Shown: one piece after another, positions 37,912-45,418 of the stretch
Numbering within the stretch: the first letter of the stretch is position 1
How the letters are laid out: every line of letters starts with the position of its first letter
DNA from: Saccharibacillus sacchari DSM 19268
Lineage (GTDB): Bacteria > Bacillota > Bacilli > Paenibacillales > Paenibacillaceae
DNA length: 64,000 nt
Assembly (NCBI RefSeq): GCF_000585395.1
Contig: NZ_KK073875.1
Location: forward strand, 5,136,274-5,200,273
Reading direction: 5' to 3'
Program-made: the position numbers and the translations under genes
The notes under the pieces: model-generated
Seen by the model: the letters and a program-made list of their open reading frames with translations, nothing else
Told to the model about the DNA's origin: nothing
Database searches by the model: none

Positions 37912-37951
37912 TTGACGTCTTTTTCTTTTTTATATATGATAACGATTATCA
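37912..37951 (+). promoter_or_regulatory. Promoter overlapped by a Fur box
   Basis: The promoter TTGACG (37912-37917), 17 bp, TATGAT (37935-37940) overlaps TGATAACGATTATCA (37937-37951), a near-perfect 7-1-7 Fur box (consensus TGATAATNATTATCA). Fur with iron should block this promoter. Confidence 0.9.
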
Positions 37952-37974
37952 TTTGAGCCTAAAGGAGATTTTAT

Positions 37975-38979
37975 ATGTTCGTTCGTCCGAAAAAACGTCT
38001 TCGCGCCTGCTTGTTTGCGATTTTATTGCCGGCTCTGTTATCGGTCGCGGGCTGCGGCGCTGCCGGTAACCTTTCTTCCGGCAATGCCAATGTGCCCGGC
38101 GAAACCGCGGCAGACGCCGACGTAGCGCAAACTGCCGTGAGGAACGTCAACCATCTGAAAGGCGAGAGCGTCATTCCGGCTTCTCCGCAACGTATCGCCT
38201 CGCTCGATTACCGGTTGACGGATTTCCTGCTGGCGATCGGCCTCAAACCTTACGCGTCCGGAACGTATCCCGGCGGCGGAATGCCTCCTTACCTTGACTC
38301 TTCGCTGCTGGAAGGCGTTCAACCGCTCGGAGACGAGGTGAACCCGGAAGCAGTGCTGAATGCCGCGCCCGACGTTATCTTGGGACGAAAAGCGCACGCC
38401 GATTTGTACGATCAGTTGAAGGCGATTGCTCCGACCGTCATCGCCGATTCGCCGTCCGCAGATTGGAAACAAGAGCTTCGTTCGTACGGCGCCATGTTCG
38501 GACGCGAAGCGCAGGCGGAAGAATGGCTGAACCGTTACGAGCGCGAAGCCGAAGCGGCAAAAGCGAATATCGCGAAGGTCGTTCCCCCGGGCTCGACGTT
38601 CCTTTACTTGCGCATCCTGCCCAAAGAAGTTCGCGTTCACGGACCGAAGCAGGCACTGTCCGACGTCCTTTACGGCGATCTCGGCCTGACGCCAGCCCGA
38701 GGCGTCGAAACGTTGGACGACGTCGTTCCGATCTCGCTCGAGGTATTGCCGGATTACGACGCGGATTACATTTTCGTCGAAATCGGCGCTCCGAATACGA
38801 ACGGCGATCAAGACGCGAACGATAATCGCGGCCGAATCGAGCAGACGTCTGTCTGGAAAAACTTGAAAGCCGTCAAAGCCGGGCACGTATACGAGATGCC
38901 TCAATGGGTGATCAGCGAAGCCCCTTATATTAAGGAAGAATCGCTAAAAGCAGTGGAAAAGGCGCTTACGCAACCTTAA
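37975..38979 (+). CDS. Iron-siderophore ABC transporter substrate-binding lipoprotein
   Basis: A 334-residue protein with a TAAAGGAG ribosome-binding site. It has a lipoprotein signal peptide (RKKRL-type charged start, ACLFAILLPALLSVAGC, lipobox Cys at about 27). The mature part is a FecB/BtuF-like bi-lobed binding protein: RIASLDYRLTDFLLAIGLKP, VNPEAVLNAAPDVILGRKA, LKAIAPTVI, then the second lobe with FLYLRILPKEVRVHG, YDADYIFVEIG and WKNLKAVKAGHVYEMP. The Fur box over its promoter confirms an iron-uptake role. No permease or ATPase gene is adjacent, so it must work with a transporter encoded elsewhere. Followed by a terminator. Confidence 0.92.
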   Translation: MFVRPKKRLRACLFAILLPALLSVAGCGAAGNLSSGNANVPGETAADADVAQTAVRNVNHLKGESVIPASPQRIASLDYRLTDFLLAIGLKPYASGTYPGGGMPPYLDSSLLEGVQPLGDEVNPEAVLNAAPDVILGRKAHADLYDQLKAIAPTVIADSPSADWKQELRSYGAMFGREAQAEEWLNRYEREAEAAKANIAKVVPPGSTFLYLRILPKEVRVHGPKQALSDVLYGDLGLTPARGVETLDDVVPISLEVLPDYDADYIFVEIGAPNTNGDQDANDNRGRIEQTSVWKNLKAVKAGHVYEMPQWVISEAPYIKEESLKAVEKALTQP

Positions 38980-39060
38980 CGAATATTCGATTCGGCGAAA
39001 AAACCGCACAGACCCGCTGGGCGTGTCTTCAAACCTCGCCTGGTACGCGGCACAAAGCAC

Positions 39061-39088
39061 GGGAGCGGACGGTATCCGCTCCTTTTTG
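39061..39088 (+). terminator. Terminator of the siderophore-binding protein gene
   Basis: The stem ggagcgga / tccgctcc with a 5-base loop is followed by five T. Confidence 0.8.
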
Positions 39089-39216
39089 GTTTGCGCGCGG
39101 GCATGCCTTCGGCTTCTCTTGCGATTCTGCCTTGTTGTCTTCGGAATCTCCGCTTAAAATAGAAAGAATACCGGGTTGTTCGACGATCCATATTCAAGGT
39201 AAAGGTGGAATCGAAA

Positions 39217-39936
39217 ATGCCCGTCGGGCCTCTTATTAACGCCCTTGCCGTCCTGTTGGGCGGCATGCTCGGCGCGCTGCTGGGGAATCGGATTCCCGAG
39301 CGTCTGCGCGCCAATCTTCCGTTGACTTTCGGTGCCGCCTCGATGGGGATGGGAGTGGCGCTTATTGTCAAAGTCCATACGCTGCCGCCTGTCGTTCTCG
39401 CCCTGCTGCTTGGCAGCGTGGTAGGCGAACTGATTCGTCTGGAAAAAGGTATCGAATGGCTGGCCGGCAAAGTACGCGGACCCGTCGATCGTTTGTTTTC
39501 CGCAAAATCTGCCGGGCCCGATCCCGATGTCTTCATGCAGCAGTTTGTCGGCATCGTCGTCTTGTTCTGCGCAAGCGGCACGGGAATCTTCGGTGCTTTG
39601 AACGAAGGGATGACCGGCGATTACACGGTACTGTTATCCAAGTCGTTCCTCGATTTCTGCACGGCGTTGATTTTTGCCGCGTCGCTCGGATTTATCGTAC
39701 CGACTGTCGCTCTGCCTCAAGCGATCATTCTGCTAGGATTATTTTTTACTGCCGGATTGATTCTGCCGCTCACCACGCCCGAAATGATCGCGGACTTCTC
39801 GGCTGCCGGCGGTATCATTATGCTGGTCACCGGTCTTCGCATCTGCGGGATCAAAGCTTTTCCGGTGGCCAATATGCTTCCGGCACTTATCTTCGTTATG
39901 CCTTTATCGCAGCTATGGACAGCCCTGCTGGGCTAA
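39217..39936 (+). CDS. DUF554 family membrane protein
   Basis: A 239-residue protein with about six to seven helices. The start MPVGPLINALAV follows AAAGGTGGA; an in-frame GTG at 39205 lies within that site. Family features: GPLINALAVLLGGMLGALLG at the N-terminus, FGAASMGMGVALIVKV, LLLGSVVGELIRLEKGIEWL, FVGIVVLFCASGTGIFGALNEGM (cut) and the C-terminal GIIMLVTGLRICGIKAFPVANMLPAL split by Gly residues. This is DUF554 (YdfK/YqgA type), of unknown function; E. coli YqgA is only a named relative. The next gene starts 27 bases later in the same direction and may be co-transcribed. Confidence 0.92.
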   Translation: MPVGPLINALAVLLGGMLGALLGNRIPERLRANLPLTFGAASMGMGVALIVKVHTLPPVVLALLLGSVVGELIRLEKGIEWLAGKVRGPVDRLFSAKSAGPDPDVFMQQFVGIVVLFCASGTGIFGALNEGMTGDYTVLLSKSFLDFCTALIFAASLGFIVPTVALPQAIILLGLFFTAGLILPLTTPEMIADFSAAGGIIMLVTGLRICGIKAFPVANMLPALIFVMPLSQLWTALLG

Positions 39937-39963
39937 CCCTTCCCCGAAAGAGAGGCCTCTCCC

Positions 39964-40689
39964 ATGACCAAACGAACATTGGCGATCAGCGATATTCACG
40001 GTGAACTGGATCTGCTGGATCGCTTGCTGAAGCAAACCGAATACGATCCCGCCGTCGATCAGCTTGTGCTGCTCGGCGATTATATCGACCGCGGCCCCAA
40101 GTCCATGCAGACGCTGGAGCGCGTGATGGAGCTGCATGCCGCAGGCGCAATCGTGCTCAAAGGCAATCATGAAGACCTGATGCTGCGCGCGCTCGACGGC
40201 GGAAGCGAGGACGATTGGAAACGCTGGATCGTCCGCAACGGCGGTTATGTGACGCTGCAAAGCTACGGTTTCGCCGAACGGCAATTAAGGATTGAGACAG
40301 GCGAAGCTTTTCGGCAGCCGGAGTTGGATTCCGATACGCTGGAGCGTCATCTGAACTTTGTGCGCAGTCTGCCTGATTACTACGAGACCGATGACTTTAT
40401 CTGCGTTCATGCGGGAATTCCGCCGGGCAAGACCGCTGCCGAAGCGGACCCCTCCGATCTGATCTGGATCCGCGAGGAATTTCATAAAGGCTACAACGGC
40501 GCGAAAAAGGTAATCTTCGGTCATACGCCGACACGCGGCCTGCATGGCGACCCGGACAACAACGACCCCTATTACGGCAGCAACCGCATCATCGGGATCG
40601 ACGGCGGCGCCGTGTTCGAAGGTCAGCTCAATGCGCTTGCGATCGAGAGCGGGGAGACGTTTTATGTAAAAGCGATTGAAGCGACTTAA
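39964..40689 (+). CDS. PPP-family metallophosphoesterase
   Basis: A 241-residue phosphatase with the full PPP metal-site set: ISDIHGELDLL (GDxHG-type), LLGDYIDRGP, LKGNHEDLML, CVHAGIPPG and FGHTPTRG. This is the family of bacterial serine/threonine phosphatases and of symmetrical bis(5'-nucleosyl)-tetraphosphatase (ApaH/PrpE). The short length and lack of extra domains do not decide between protein and nucleotide substrates. AGAGAGG precedes the ATG, weak but placed well. The gene lies 27 bases after the DUF554 gene and is followed by a terminator. Confidence 0.92.
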   Translation: MTKRTLAISDIHGELDLLDRLLKQTEYDPAVDQLVLLGDYIDRGPKSMQTLERVMELHAAGAIVLKGNHEDLMLRALDGGSEDDWKRWIVRNGGYVTLQSYGFAERQLRIETGEAFRQPELDSDTLERHLNFVRSLPDYYETDDFICVHAGIPPGKTAAEADPSDLIWIREEFHKGYNGAKKVIFGHTPTRGLHGDPDNNDPYYGSNRIIGIDGGAVFEGQLNALAIESGETFYVKAIEAT

Positions 40690-40713
40690 AAGCTGAATAG
40701 CGCTCGTATGCTA

Positions 40714-40750
40714 AAAAACATCGCATTGCCGTGAGGCTGCGATGTTTTTT
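40714..40750. terminator. Bidirectional terminator between phosphatase and S41 peptidase
   Basis: The stem aaaaaacatcgca / tgcgatgtttttt has A- and T-runs at its ends, between convergent genes. Confidence 0.9.
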
Positions 40751-40775
40751 GTGCAAAAAACGAACGTTTAGGCGG

Positions 40776-42101
40776 TCAGTACTTTTTTTCCTCTTCAAGC
40801 GCAGTCAGCACGCAAGCATCTCCGTTCTCCGCAAAACGCCGAGTATAGTCCACCTCGATATCCGGCAACGTTCGTGCTTCAAAGTTAGACGCTCCCGTCG
40901 CATCAAGACCCATCATCAGCTCCATTCGAAACACGTATCCGCTGTTGGGCAGCGCAACATAAGCCCCTTCCCATCCGATTCCGTCTCCTCCGGTGCGTTC
41001 GCCGACCAGAGTCGCCCAGTCGCTTTCCTTGGCGAAATTAGCCCAAGCTTCCGCTGACGAGAACACGCCTGCATCGACCAGCAAATAAATTCTCCCCTCA
41101 AATCCGATCGGTTCGTACGGCGTAATTTGTGCTTGATCTTTGGAGTAACGGTCAAAATCGGTGAATGTTTCGGGAGGGAGACTCGGCAAATGTTCATCCT
41201 TCAACTCATCGATTGGCAGAAGCTGCGCATACGAAATCCCCATTTTCGATTCGATAAAAGGTTTGGCAAACTCCCCTCCTCGGAACAATTGATACGTCGT
41301 CCATGAACGGGGCTGATTCGTAAGACGCTGCACGATTCGGAACCAGTAATCGCTATCGCCGCCTCCATTTCCGCGGATATCGAAAATGAGCGCGTCCGCG
41401 TCCTTCTGCTCCTCAAGAAACGGCAAAATTTGCTTCAAATCCGCCTCTTTCCTTTCGCTCTGCAAACCTGGAATCTTGAGATAAGCCACTCGCCCCTCTT
41501 CTAAGGTCTCAAACTTCAAAGGATTTCTTGCTCGAAGCTGTCTGCCTAAAAGCTCTGAAGCGATGCGATACTTGTCCGAAGTTTCCGAATTTGCCGGCTC
41601 TTCAGCCTTTTTCCTCTCTACTTCAGAAGCCGACTGCGCTCCCTGATAACGCTCCACAACTTGAGGCTGCTGCAACTGATCCACCCAAGGGCCGTGAGTT
41701 CCCCGTTCATCTTGAAGTTGCAGAAATAACCTCAATGCCGACGCATATTCTTCTTTTGACACCATAGCGGTATGCCCGTTTCCCAAACGCCCTAACAACT
41801 GTTCGAGAATATTTAAAAATGCCTCATCATCCTCCGAAGCCGCCGCCCTTTGCGCGTAATAGTCTTGCCTGGAAAACCAATCCAACCCCGTTATCCGCTC
41901 GCTCAATTCGATATACGGATAATTTTCCTTCATTAGCTTATACAAATATGCAACATCTTCAACTTTCTGGTCCGCCGTCAGCGAATCTTTCTCAGCTTGA
42001 GCAATGCGCTCGCTGCTTGTCGTCAACAACAGCTGTACGATCGCTAATCCCAGCATGCCTGTCTTCATCCCCAGCCTCACTCTTTTCGCATCCAATCCCA
42101 A
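40776..42101 (-). CDS. S41-family (C-terminal processing/tricorn-type) exported peptidase
   Basis: A 441-residue protein. An AAAGGA site lies 6 bases before a TTG at 42101, taken as start; the ATG of MKTGMLGLA, 11 codons later, is an alternative. The N-terminus is a signal peptide or anchor (MLGLAIVQLLLTTSS). The peptidase S41 core has ALIFDIRGNGGGDSDY (strand and Gly-rich loop) and GVFSSAEAWANFA, with the nucleophile Ser in VFSSAEAW, followed by LVGERTGGDG. No PDZ domain is recognised between residues 60 and 200; a Glu/Lys-rich stretch replaces it. It probably acts outside the membrane on unknown proteins. It is divergent from the ECF sigma gene. Confidence 0.9.
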   Translation of the reverse strand: MGLDAKRVRLGMKTGMLGLAIVQLLLTTSSERIAQAEKDSLTADQKVEDVAYLYKLMKENYPYIELSERITGLDWFSRQDYYAQRAAASEDDEAFLNILEQLLGRLGNGHTAMVSKEEYASALRLFLQLQDERGTHGPWVDQLQQPQVVERYQGAQSASEVERKKAEEPANSETSDKYRIASELLGRQLRARNPLKFETLEEGRVAYLKIPGLQSERKEADLKQILPFLEEQKDADALIFDIRGNGGGDSDYWFRIVQRLTNQPRSWTTYQLFRGGEFAKPFIESKMGISYAQLLPIDELKDEHLPSLPPETFTDFDRYSKDQAQITPYEPIGFEGRIYLLVDAGVFSSAEAWANFAKESDWATLVGERTGGDGIGWEGAYVALPNSGYVFRMELMMGLDATGASNFEARTLPDIEVDYTRRFAENGDACVLTALEEEKKY

Positions 42102-42185
42102 AAGTCATCCTTTCGCCCTTTTCTACTAACTTAAAACCCATAATATAGAAGGTACACGAGTAAAAACATTAACTTCCGCACACCC

Positions 42186-42294
42186 TAATACCTTGACCGC
42201 ATTCGATTAAAGTTTGCTTCCATCGGAAACACGTACGGTTCAAGCGGGTTTTTGAGGGGCGTAACCTAACTTCTTAAGCGGTCAAGGTACTAAT
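42186..42294. repeat. Inverted repeat in the gap before the ECF sigma gene
   Basis: The arms TAATACCTTGACCGC (42186-42200) and GCGGTCAAGGTACTA (42279-42293) pair with one mismatch across about 80 bases. The right arm also includes a GTAACC...GTC arrangement (GTAACC at 42261-42266) that is compatible with an ECF-type promoter for the sigma gene. Confidence 0.45.
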
Positions 42295-42366
42295 CGTACC
42301 TCTCCCGTCACATTTGAAGCGATTCGGATCGTTACATAGATAAGGACACTGAAAGGAGAGGATCAC

Positions 42367-42960
42367 TTGAAGTCGACAAATACCGAAGCCGATTCCGATC
42401 AGCAGACCACAATCGAAACGGTAATTGCCCAGGTATTGGCCGGGCGGCGCGAATGCTACGAGACGATCGTTCAAGCCTACGAAAAACAAATTTATGTATA
42501 CTGCCGCTTGCTGCTCCGGGATCAGACGGAAGCGGAGGACGCGACCCAGGAAGTGTTCATTAAGGCGTATAAGGGACTCGGAAGCTATGAAAAAAGAGCC
42601 TCCTTCTCTTCGTGGCTGCACCGAATCGCCTATCATCATTGCTTGGACCGTCTCCGCAGCAGCAAGCGCAGGGAGCGCCTGAACGAAGCCTGCAAAGAAC
42701 AACTGCGATCCGCACCGCCCAGAACGCATGAACAGGAACAAGCGGTCATTGACCGTCTGTTCGAAGAATTGACTCCCGAAGAACGGAATCTTCTTCTGCT
42801 CCGCGCGATCCAGCAGTATACCTTTGAAGAGATTGCCTGCATTACAGGTCGTACGGCGGCTTCCATGCGCAAACAATTCGAACGGCTCAAGAAAAAGTTG
42901 GTTCGTCAACATTCTCATCCAGGAGGTATTCCCCATGAAAAAATGGCAAGATCAACCTAA
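42367..42960 (+). CDS. ECF-type RNA polymerase sigma factor
   Basis: A 197-residue sigma-70 family regulator starting at TTG, 7 bases after GAAAGGAGAGG. Region 2 is at about 28-95: YETIVQAYEKQIYVYCRLLL, AEDATQEVFIKAYKGLGSYE and FSSWLHRIAYHHCLDRLR. Region 4 is at about 130-185: LTPEERNLLLLRAIQQYTFEEIA (shortened) and ITGRTAASMRKQFERLKKKL. There is no region 1 or 3, as in extracytoplasmic-function sigmas. The anti-sigma gene overlaps its last 26 bases and is thus coupled. The promoter may be autoregulated. Confidence 0.93.
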   Translation: MKSTNTEADSDQQTTIETVIAQVLAGRRECYETIVQAYEKQIYVYCRLLLRDQTEAEDATQEVFIKAYKGLGSYEKRASFSSWLHRIAYHHCLDRLRSSKRRERLNEACKEQLRSAPPRTHEQEQAVIDRLFEELTPEERNLLLLRAIQQYTFEEIACITGRTAASMRKQFERLKKKLVRQHSHPGGIPHEKMARST

Positions 42961-44086
42961 GTCCGATCCCGTAGAAGAGCTGCGTACGGCGCTAAACGAT
43001 CTCGACATGCCCGCTGAAGGCTTCAGTAATCGAGTGATGCAACAGCTGGAACAAATCGATGCTCGCCCGGGGAAAGAAGCCCCCTTCTCGCCGCCTCGCA
43101 AACGAACGGCACGAACAGCGGCAATCGTCGCCTCGGTCGCCGCAGCTGTCAGTCTGGGCGTGCTGGGCAGCGGCTTCGTTTCTCCGGTCATGGCCTCGGC
43201 GCTTAAGCATCTTCCGGTGATCGGCAACGTCTTTGCAGACGATACTTACGACAGAGGCATCCAACGAGCCGTCGAAATGGGATATGCGCAGACGCCGAAT
43301 CTCACGGTAACTCGCGGTGACTTTACGTTTACGGTGACGGATGTTCTTTACGACGGTACGCGGTTGAATCTGGCAATCGAACAGGAGGGCGCTAAGAAAG
43401 AAAGTATTATGGCTCCTCTGTCTTCTCGGGCGCATAAGGAAGACCCTAACGATCCGAAAGGAAAAATCTATGGTTTTAACTTGTATATTAACGGCGAACG
43501 GATTCCGTCCAATGAAGGGGCATTCGGAGACGAAATCACGCGGCTCGGCTCTTTCTCCGCTGAATTTTACCGCTTGAGCGAAGACTTGGGCGAAGAGTTC
43601 GAATTAACAGCCGAACTGGATGTGACCGGAGTCGAAGGCGCGTTTGTGTTTGAAATCCCGATGCGGAAAGCCACGGAAAGCATCGCTAAACTGACGCCGA
43701 ATCAAAGCCGGGCCAGCAACGGCTTTGAATACAAGGTACGCAGCCTGGAAATAACTCCGATTACGAGTCGCCTTATTGTAGACAGCACAGGGCTTGCGCC
43801 GACAGATGAAGCAAACAAAGTCACGAAAATGTATTATGAATTGGTCAACCAGCAGGGAGAATCGATCGAACAGAAAAAGATCGGATTCGATGACGAAGCG
43901 CCAAAAACGGCTTATTCGGAGGATGAACTGTTCGAGCCTTTCGACGAGCTTCCGACCTCGGTCACGGTTCGCCCGTACAGTTACGTTCTCGGCGAGAATG
44001 GCAAAATCATCAAAGACGAGCAAGACGAACGAGTCAAAGAATATTATCCTGAACTTGAAATGACGTTGGAACTGCCTAATCCTTAA
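42935..44086 (+). CDS. DUF4179-type membrane anti-sigma factor
   Basis: A 383-residue protein with an AGGAGG site inside the sigma gene; start MKKWQDQPK. The N-terminal 58 residues are cytosolic (DPVEELRTALNDLDMPAEGFSN, likely the sigma-binding part). One helix follows at about 59-85 (TAAIVASVAAAVSLGVLGSGFV). The extracytoplasmic domain of some 290 residues is beta-rich: FTFTVTDVLYDGTRLNLAIE, YGFNLYINGERIPSNEG, FELTAELDVTGVEGAFVFEI and so on, matching the DUF4179 and DUF5643 style of Paenibacillus and Bacillus. It should hold the sigma factor inactive until an envelope signal. A terminator follows. Confidence 0.9.
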   Translation: MKKWQDQPKSDPVEELRTALNDLDMPAEGFSNRVMQQLEQIDARPGKEAPFSPPRKRTARTAAIVASVAAAVSLGVLGSGFVSPVMASALKHLPVIGNVFADDTYDRGIQRAVEMGYAQTPNLTVTRGDFTFTVTDVLYDGTRLNLAIEQEGAKKESIMAPLSSRAHKEDPNDPKGKIYGFNLYINGERIPSNEGAFGDEITRLGSFSAEFYRLSEDLGEEFELTAELDVTGVEGAFVFEIPMRKATESIAKLTPNQSRASNGFEYKVRSLEITPITSRLIVDSTGLAPTDEANKVTKMYYELVNQQGESIEQKKIGFDDEAPKTAYSEDELFEPFDELPTSVTVRPYSYVLGENGKIIKDEQDERVKEYYPELEMTLELPNP

Positions 44087-44137
44087 TGAACCAAAGCTCC
44101 GCGGCAGGTCTCCCCGAAAGAATAGCCGAACGGATCA

Positions 44138-44173
44138 AAAAGCCTCTTCGCCAGAGTTTGGCGAAGAGGCTTC
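44138..44173 (+). terminator. Terminator of the sigma/anti-sigma operon
   Basis: The stem agcctcttcgcca / tggcgaagaggct is followed by only a short T-rich stretch, so it is moderately strong. Confidence 0.75.
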
Positions 44174-44185
44174 TATGCGTCGTCT

Positions 44186-44500
44186 AATACCTTAAACGGA
44201 CTTGACCGGACTAGATTTGAGGTTCAACGCGGTCCGTCCATCAAGACCGTTCCATATCGGTTCGTTCAACCTGATCGGACAAGCGTAATCCGGAGAAGAG
44301 GACGTATAACGGATCGATATGACGCTTAGCGCCCCGAATTGAGAAATTGAGATTTTTAACGGAACGAGGCGACGCTTAGCGGTGGAAAAGGCCGATTTTT
44401 GTATCGATTTCATCCGTTTTTCCGGTTTAAGCGTCCCTACGATCCGTGACGGATTTCAGATTGCGAAAATCAGCGTTCTAACGGATATGAGATCCGCCTA
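44186..44500. repeat. Repeat-rich gap with ACGGA...GACGCTTAGCG units
   Basis: No gene is called here. Units of the form ACGGATCGATATGACGCTTAGCG and ACGGAACGAGGCGACGCTTAGCG stand about 60 bases apart, and a third, inverted unit (TTAAGCGTCCCTACGATCCGT) follows. The 73-codon minus-strand reading 44192-44413 is built from these units, and it lacks a ribosome-binding site. Confidence 0.5.
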
Positions 44501-44956
44501 TTATAGTTCCCGCGGCTGCACGTCAGGCGGGTTCACGGGCTGAATTTCTGGCGGGCTGATCGGCTTCACGTCCGGCGGATCGATCGGTTGAATCTCGGGC
44601 GGCGAACCGGGTTGTATGCCGGGCGGCTCCTTCGGCTTAACCTCGGGCCGGTTCGGACGCACGCCCGGCATGTCATCCGGATCGAACTCCGGCGGTGATC
44701 CCGGTTGCACGCCCGGAGGATCAGCCGGAACAATCTCAGGTTCCCGACTGGGCTCCGGCTCTACACCTGGCGGTTCCTTCGGGGTAATCTCGGGCGGCTG
44801 GTTTGGTTCAAAACCCGGCGGCTGCTTAGGTTCAACTTCAGGATCCGTTCCAGGTTGTGTGCCAGGTGGCTCCTCCGGTATGGGCGCTCCCGGCTCTGGC
44901 GGTTCCGATACGCGAATAATATAGAAATCGTTCTTTTCTCCGATATCCTGTTTCAT
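44501..44956 (-). CDS. Proline-rich tandem-repeat protein
   Basis: A 151-residue protein. The start MKQDIGEKNDFY follows AAGAGGAGGCG. After about 15 residues (NDFYIIRVSEPPEPG) it becomes a run of about 13 repeats of 9-11 residues of the form PPGxxPxxPPE, for example EPPGIQPGSPPEIQP and DPPDVKPISPPEIQP. This should form an extended polyproline-like rod. It has no signal peptide, so export is uncertain. It lies downstream of the 88-residue gene and the TerD-vWA gene on the same strand. The repeat could be a stalk or a protein-interaction scaffold. Function unknown. Confidence 0.75.
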   Translation of the reverse strand: MKQDIGEKNDFYIIRVSEPPEPGAPIPEEPPGTQPGTDPEVEPKQPPGFEPNQPPEITPKEPPGVEPEPSREPEIVPADPPGVQPGSPPEFDPDDMPGVRPNRPEVKPKEPPGIQPGSPPEIQPIDPPDVKPISPPEIQPVNPPDVQPREL

Positions 44957-45119
44957 GGTCAATCGCCTCCTCTTGATCGAAATGGCGTTGCGTGAAAGGA
45001 TCTTTGGGCGTTGATGCCCTGTCGAATCAACGATACCTTCTTTATTACCCTCCCCGCGTACCCAACACGCTCTTTTATTCTTTTCCCGCGCCTTTTACAT
45101 GTTTAATCACGGTTTCCTT

Positions 45120-45386
45120 TCACCACTCGTGCCAAGCTCCCGATCCATTGATTTCGATAATAGCCTTTTTCTGAGTGCGACCATGATTGAAGCTCATCGT
45201 TCGCAGTTCATAACCCGGCGAATCCAGCGGCAGCAGCTTTTTCCACTTGGCTACCGGATGAGTCGGCTTGCCGGGACGCGTCATATCGACCAGAACCAAG
45301 TCTTTATGCAGCATATTCAAACATTGCCCCAGTGTCAGAGACAGCGAATCCGATGAACTTGAAGAAGATTCCAGATGTCTATTCAT
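45120..45386 (-). CDS. Hypothetical protein (88 aa) in the TerD-vWA cluster
   Basis: Start MNRHLESSSSSSD, 6 bases after AATAAGGAG. After the Ser-rich start the protein has a compact segment, LSLTLGQCLNMLHKDLVLVDM, then a Pro/Lys/Trp-containing stretch and an end with SFNHGRTQKKAIIEINGSG. It has no membrane segment or known motif. It lies 32 bases after the TerD-vWA gene on the same strand, so co-transcription is likely. No family is recognised. Confidence 0.65.
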   Translation of the reverse strand: MNRHLESSSSSSDSLSLTLGQCLNMLHKDLVLVDMTRPGKPTHPVAKWKKLLPLDSPGYELRTMSFNHGRTQKKAIIEINGSGAWHEW

Positions 45387-45418
45387 GATGATTTCTCCTT
45401 ATTTCGATTTCTGATTTC

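Noticed and set aside
44192..44413. Minus-strand open frame of 73 codons
   Set aside because: It lies wholly on the ACGGA/GACGCTTAGCG repeat units and has no ribosome-binding site.
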